Source of the DNA: Candidatus Aegiribacteria sp.
GTDB taxonomy: Bacteria > Fermentibacterota > Fermentibacteria > Fermentibacterales > Fermentibacteraceae
Direction: 5' to 3'
DNA length: 13,916 nucleotides
Assembly: GCA_021107345.1 (NCBI GenBank)
Contig: JAIOSX010000118.1
Coordinates: forward strand, 1-13,916
A program made the translations under genes and the position numbers. Shown in pieces: positions 13,888 to 13,916 of the stretch. Within the stretch, counting starts at the first letter, position 1; each line of letters opens with the position of its first letter. The notes beneath the pieces were generated by a model. The model did no database searches. It saw only the letters and a program-made list of their open reading frames with translations, and was not told the DNA's origin.

Positions 13888-13916
13888 ATGACAACATTGA
13901 CCGCAACGGACGCCAG
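13888..13916 (+). CDS. Phd/YefM-family antitoxin, N-terminal codons only (3' end outside window)
   Basis: AGGAGGTG at 13876-13883 is an ideal ribosome site, 4 bp before the ATG. The nine complete codons read MTTLTATDA, matching the very conserved opening of YefM/Phd antitoxins (MxxLTATEARxxLYxLID), where this strand and helix form the DNA-binding end. The gene runs off the window. A RelE/YoeB- or Doc-type toxin is expected downstream. Family call rests on nine residues plus the operator and promoter context. Confidence 0.65.

Noticed and set aside
13649..13906. 85-codon minus-strand frame
   Set aside because: It overlaps the well-supported YefM promoter, operator, ribosome site and start on the other strand, and shows no recognisable motif or domain.

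Overview
The window reads as chromosomal DNA from a Gram-negative, probably uncultivated bacterium. It encodes an outer-membrane machinery (a TolC-like channel and a TamA/TamB pair), uses ATG starts with overlapping genes, and is of moderate GC. The mix of a GlgA-type glycogen synthase, a ThiD-Nudix fusion, Ser-rich envelope proteins and small toxin-antitoxin cassettes suggests an FCB-superphylum or candidate-phylum lineage (Fermentibacterota-like). That placement is inference; no rRNA or other clear phylogenetic marker is present.

Left arm, + strand (1-3852): the 3' end of a DedA/VTT membrane protein, glycogen/starch synthase glgA, a five-helix Yip1-like membrane protein, and a TolC-family outer-membrane channel. 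The first three are joined by ATGA stop/start overlaps and tolC follows after 20 bp, so this is one transcription unit. An 80 bp gap with a plausible promoter precedes fabD (malonyl-CoA:ACP transacylase), which ends 6 bp from a convergent minus-strand pair. That pair is a ThiD-zinc ribbon-Nudix fusion followed by a 70-residue protein made of four DnaJ-type CXXCXGXG motifs.

Centre, + strand (6646-12057): an Omp85-family protein with three POTRA domains and a VRGY-containing barrel lies 27 bp upstream of a 1201-residue TamB. The size, architecture and order match a TamA-TamB envelope translocation/assembly module. It is divergent from thiD.

Right arm (12058-13916) is accessory. A 35-codon ORF with a signal-peptide-like start stops abruptly after tamB and looks like a truncated secreted or outer-membrane protein gene. 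It is followed on the minus strand by a toxin-antitoxin cassette: an XRE-type antitoxin with an extra C-terminal domain, overlapping an AbiEii-like nucleotidyltransferase. The cassette has a near-consensus promoter whose -10 box lies inside a perfect 9-2-9 inverted repeat and whose spacing predicts a leaderless antitoxin mRNA. Next come an orphan C-terminal fragment of a formylglycine-generating-enzyme (FGE/SUMF1) C-type-lectin fold and the first codons of a Phd/YefM-type antitoxin. The latter sits behind a strong promoter and two TGTACA-like operator cores 12 bp apart. Two adjacent toxin-antitoxin systems plus gene fragments mark an insertion-prone spot.

The most notable items are the XRE/nucleotidyltransferase cassette and its operator, the ThiD-Nudix fusion, the K15S replacement in GlgA, and the FGE fragment, which resembles a variable region of a diversity-generating retroelement (speculative).
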